Assembly: GCA_947460235.1 (NCBI GenBank)
Contig: CANHGK010000019.1
Coordinates: 1-43,092, forward strand
DNA from: Paenibacillaceae bacterium
GTDB lineage: Bacteria; Bacillota; Bacilli; Paenibacillales; CANHGK01
Length of the DNA stretch: 43,092 bases
Direction: 5' to 3'
A program made the translations under genes and the position numbers. The notes under the pieces are model-generated. The model did no database searches. It was not told where the DNA came from and was given only the letters and a program-made list of their open reading frames with translations. Positions 42,986-43,092 of this stretch are shown here, in pieces; within the stretch, counting starts at the first letter, position 1; each line of letters starts with the position of its first letter.

Positions 42986-43092
42986 TTAATTGTTAGTAAG
43001 CGCTAACAAATTATAAATCGCTACACTTGCTTCCGCACGTGTTGTGGACATTGCCGCATCAAACCGGTTTCCATGTCCTTTGAACAACTCTA
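42986..43092 (-). CDS. 3' end of an SLH-domain protein (partial, runs off the right edge)
   Basis: The minus strand reads ELFKGHGNRFDAAMSTTRAE, then ASVAIYNLLALTNN and TAA (42986-42988). TTRAExxxxIYNLL is the closing TRAE motif of an S-layer homology repeat at a C-terminus. The protein is probably secreted and wall-bound; the rest lies beyond 43092. Confidence 0.75.
   Translation of the reverse strand, partial: ELFKGHGNRFDAAMSTTRAEASVAIYNLLALTNN

Overview
The window looks like a chromosomal segment of an endospore-forming, low-to-medium GC Gram-positive bacterium (class Bacilli; Alicyclobacillaceae or Paenibacillaceae is my guess, not proven). The reasons are four YheC/YheD-type spore-coat ATP-grasp genes beside a YheB-like DUF445 gene, a CotSA-type spore glycosyltransferase, SLH (S-layer homology) surface proteins at both ends, strong AGGAGG-type ribosome sites, and frequent TTG/GTG starts.

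Layout. 1-8.4 kb: a partial SLH protein with a long 12-bp repeat tract, a broken carbohydrate-binding secreted protein, a RibD/DHFR-like reductase, two VOC-fold proteins, a small membrane protein and a large secreted protein with CBM20-like C-terminal repeats. 8.4-18.9 kb: a graveyard and accessory island. It holds a solitary CRISPR repeat, a decayed radC / 65-aa / DUF960 module, a broken antitoxin-zeta toxin pair, an intact Fic protein under a helically phased repeat array, truncated secreted proteins, remnants of two helicase genes, an amine oxidase, and two decayed toxin-like genes, each followed by an intact candidate immunity gene. The island stops at the 3' end of rlmH, the gene used as integration site by staphylococcal SCC elements.

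18.9-22.8 kb: rlmH, a UDP-glucose dehydrogenase coupled to a CotSA-like glycosyltransferase, and a DedA protein. 22.8-35.8 kb: a large signalling block. A probable ten-gene leftward operon encodes a soluble MCP-like coiled-coil protein with a degenerate hairpin tip, a protein with a C-terminal STAS domain, CheY, CheA, CheD, CheB, CheW, a HAMP-less transmembrane MCP, a small STAS-like protein and a hybrid histidine kinase. A free Hpt protein and a receiver protein lie beside it. CheR is absent. The MCP signalling domain has the length of the Tsr class (36H) rather than of Bacillus receptors, so this looks like an acquired or alternative chemosensory system, and it is my best candidate for an undescribed system.

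35.9-43.1 kb: an NlpC/P60 lipoprotein, the DUF445 protein, four tandem overlapping YheC/D-like ATP-grasp genes, and the 3' end of another SLH protein. Genes at 18.9-43 kb are intact while those at 1.5-18.8 kb are riddled with frameshifts, so the decay is regional rather than a general sequencing problem.
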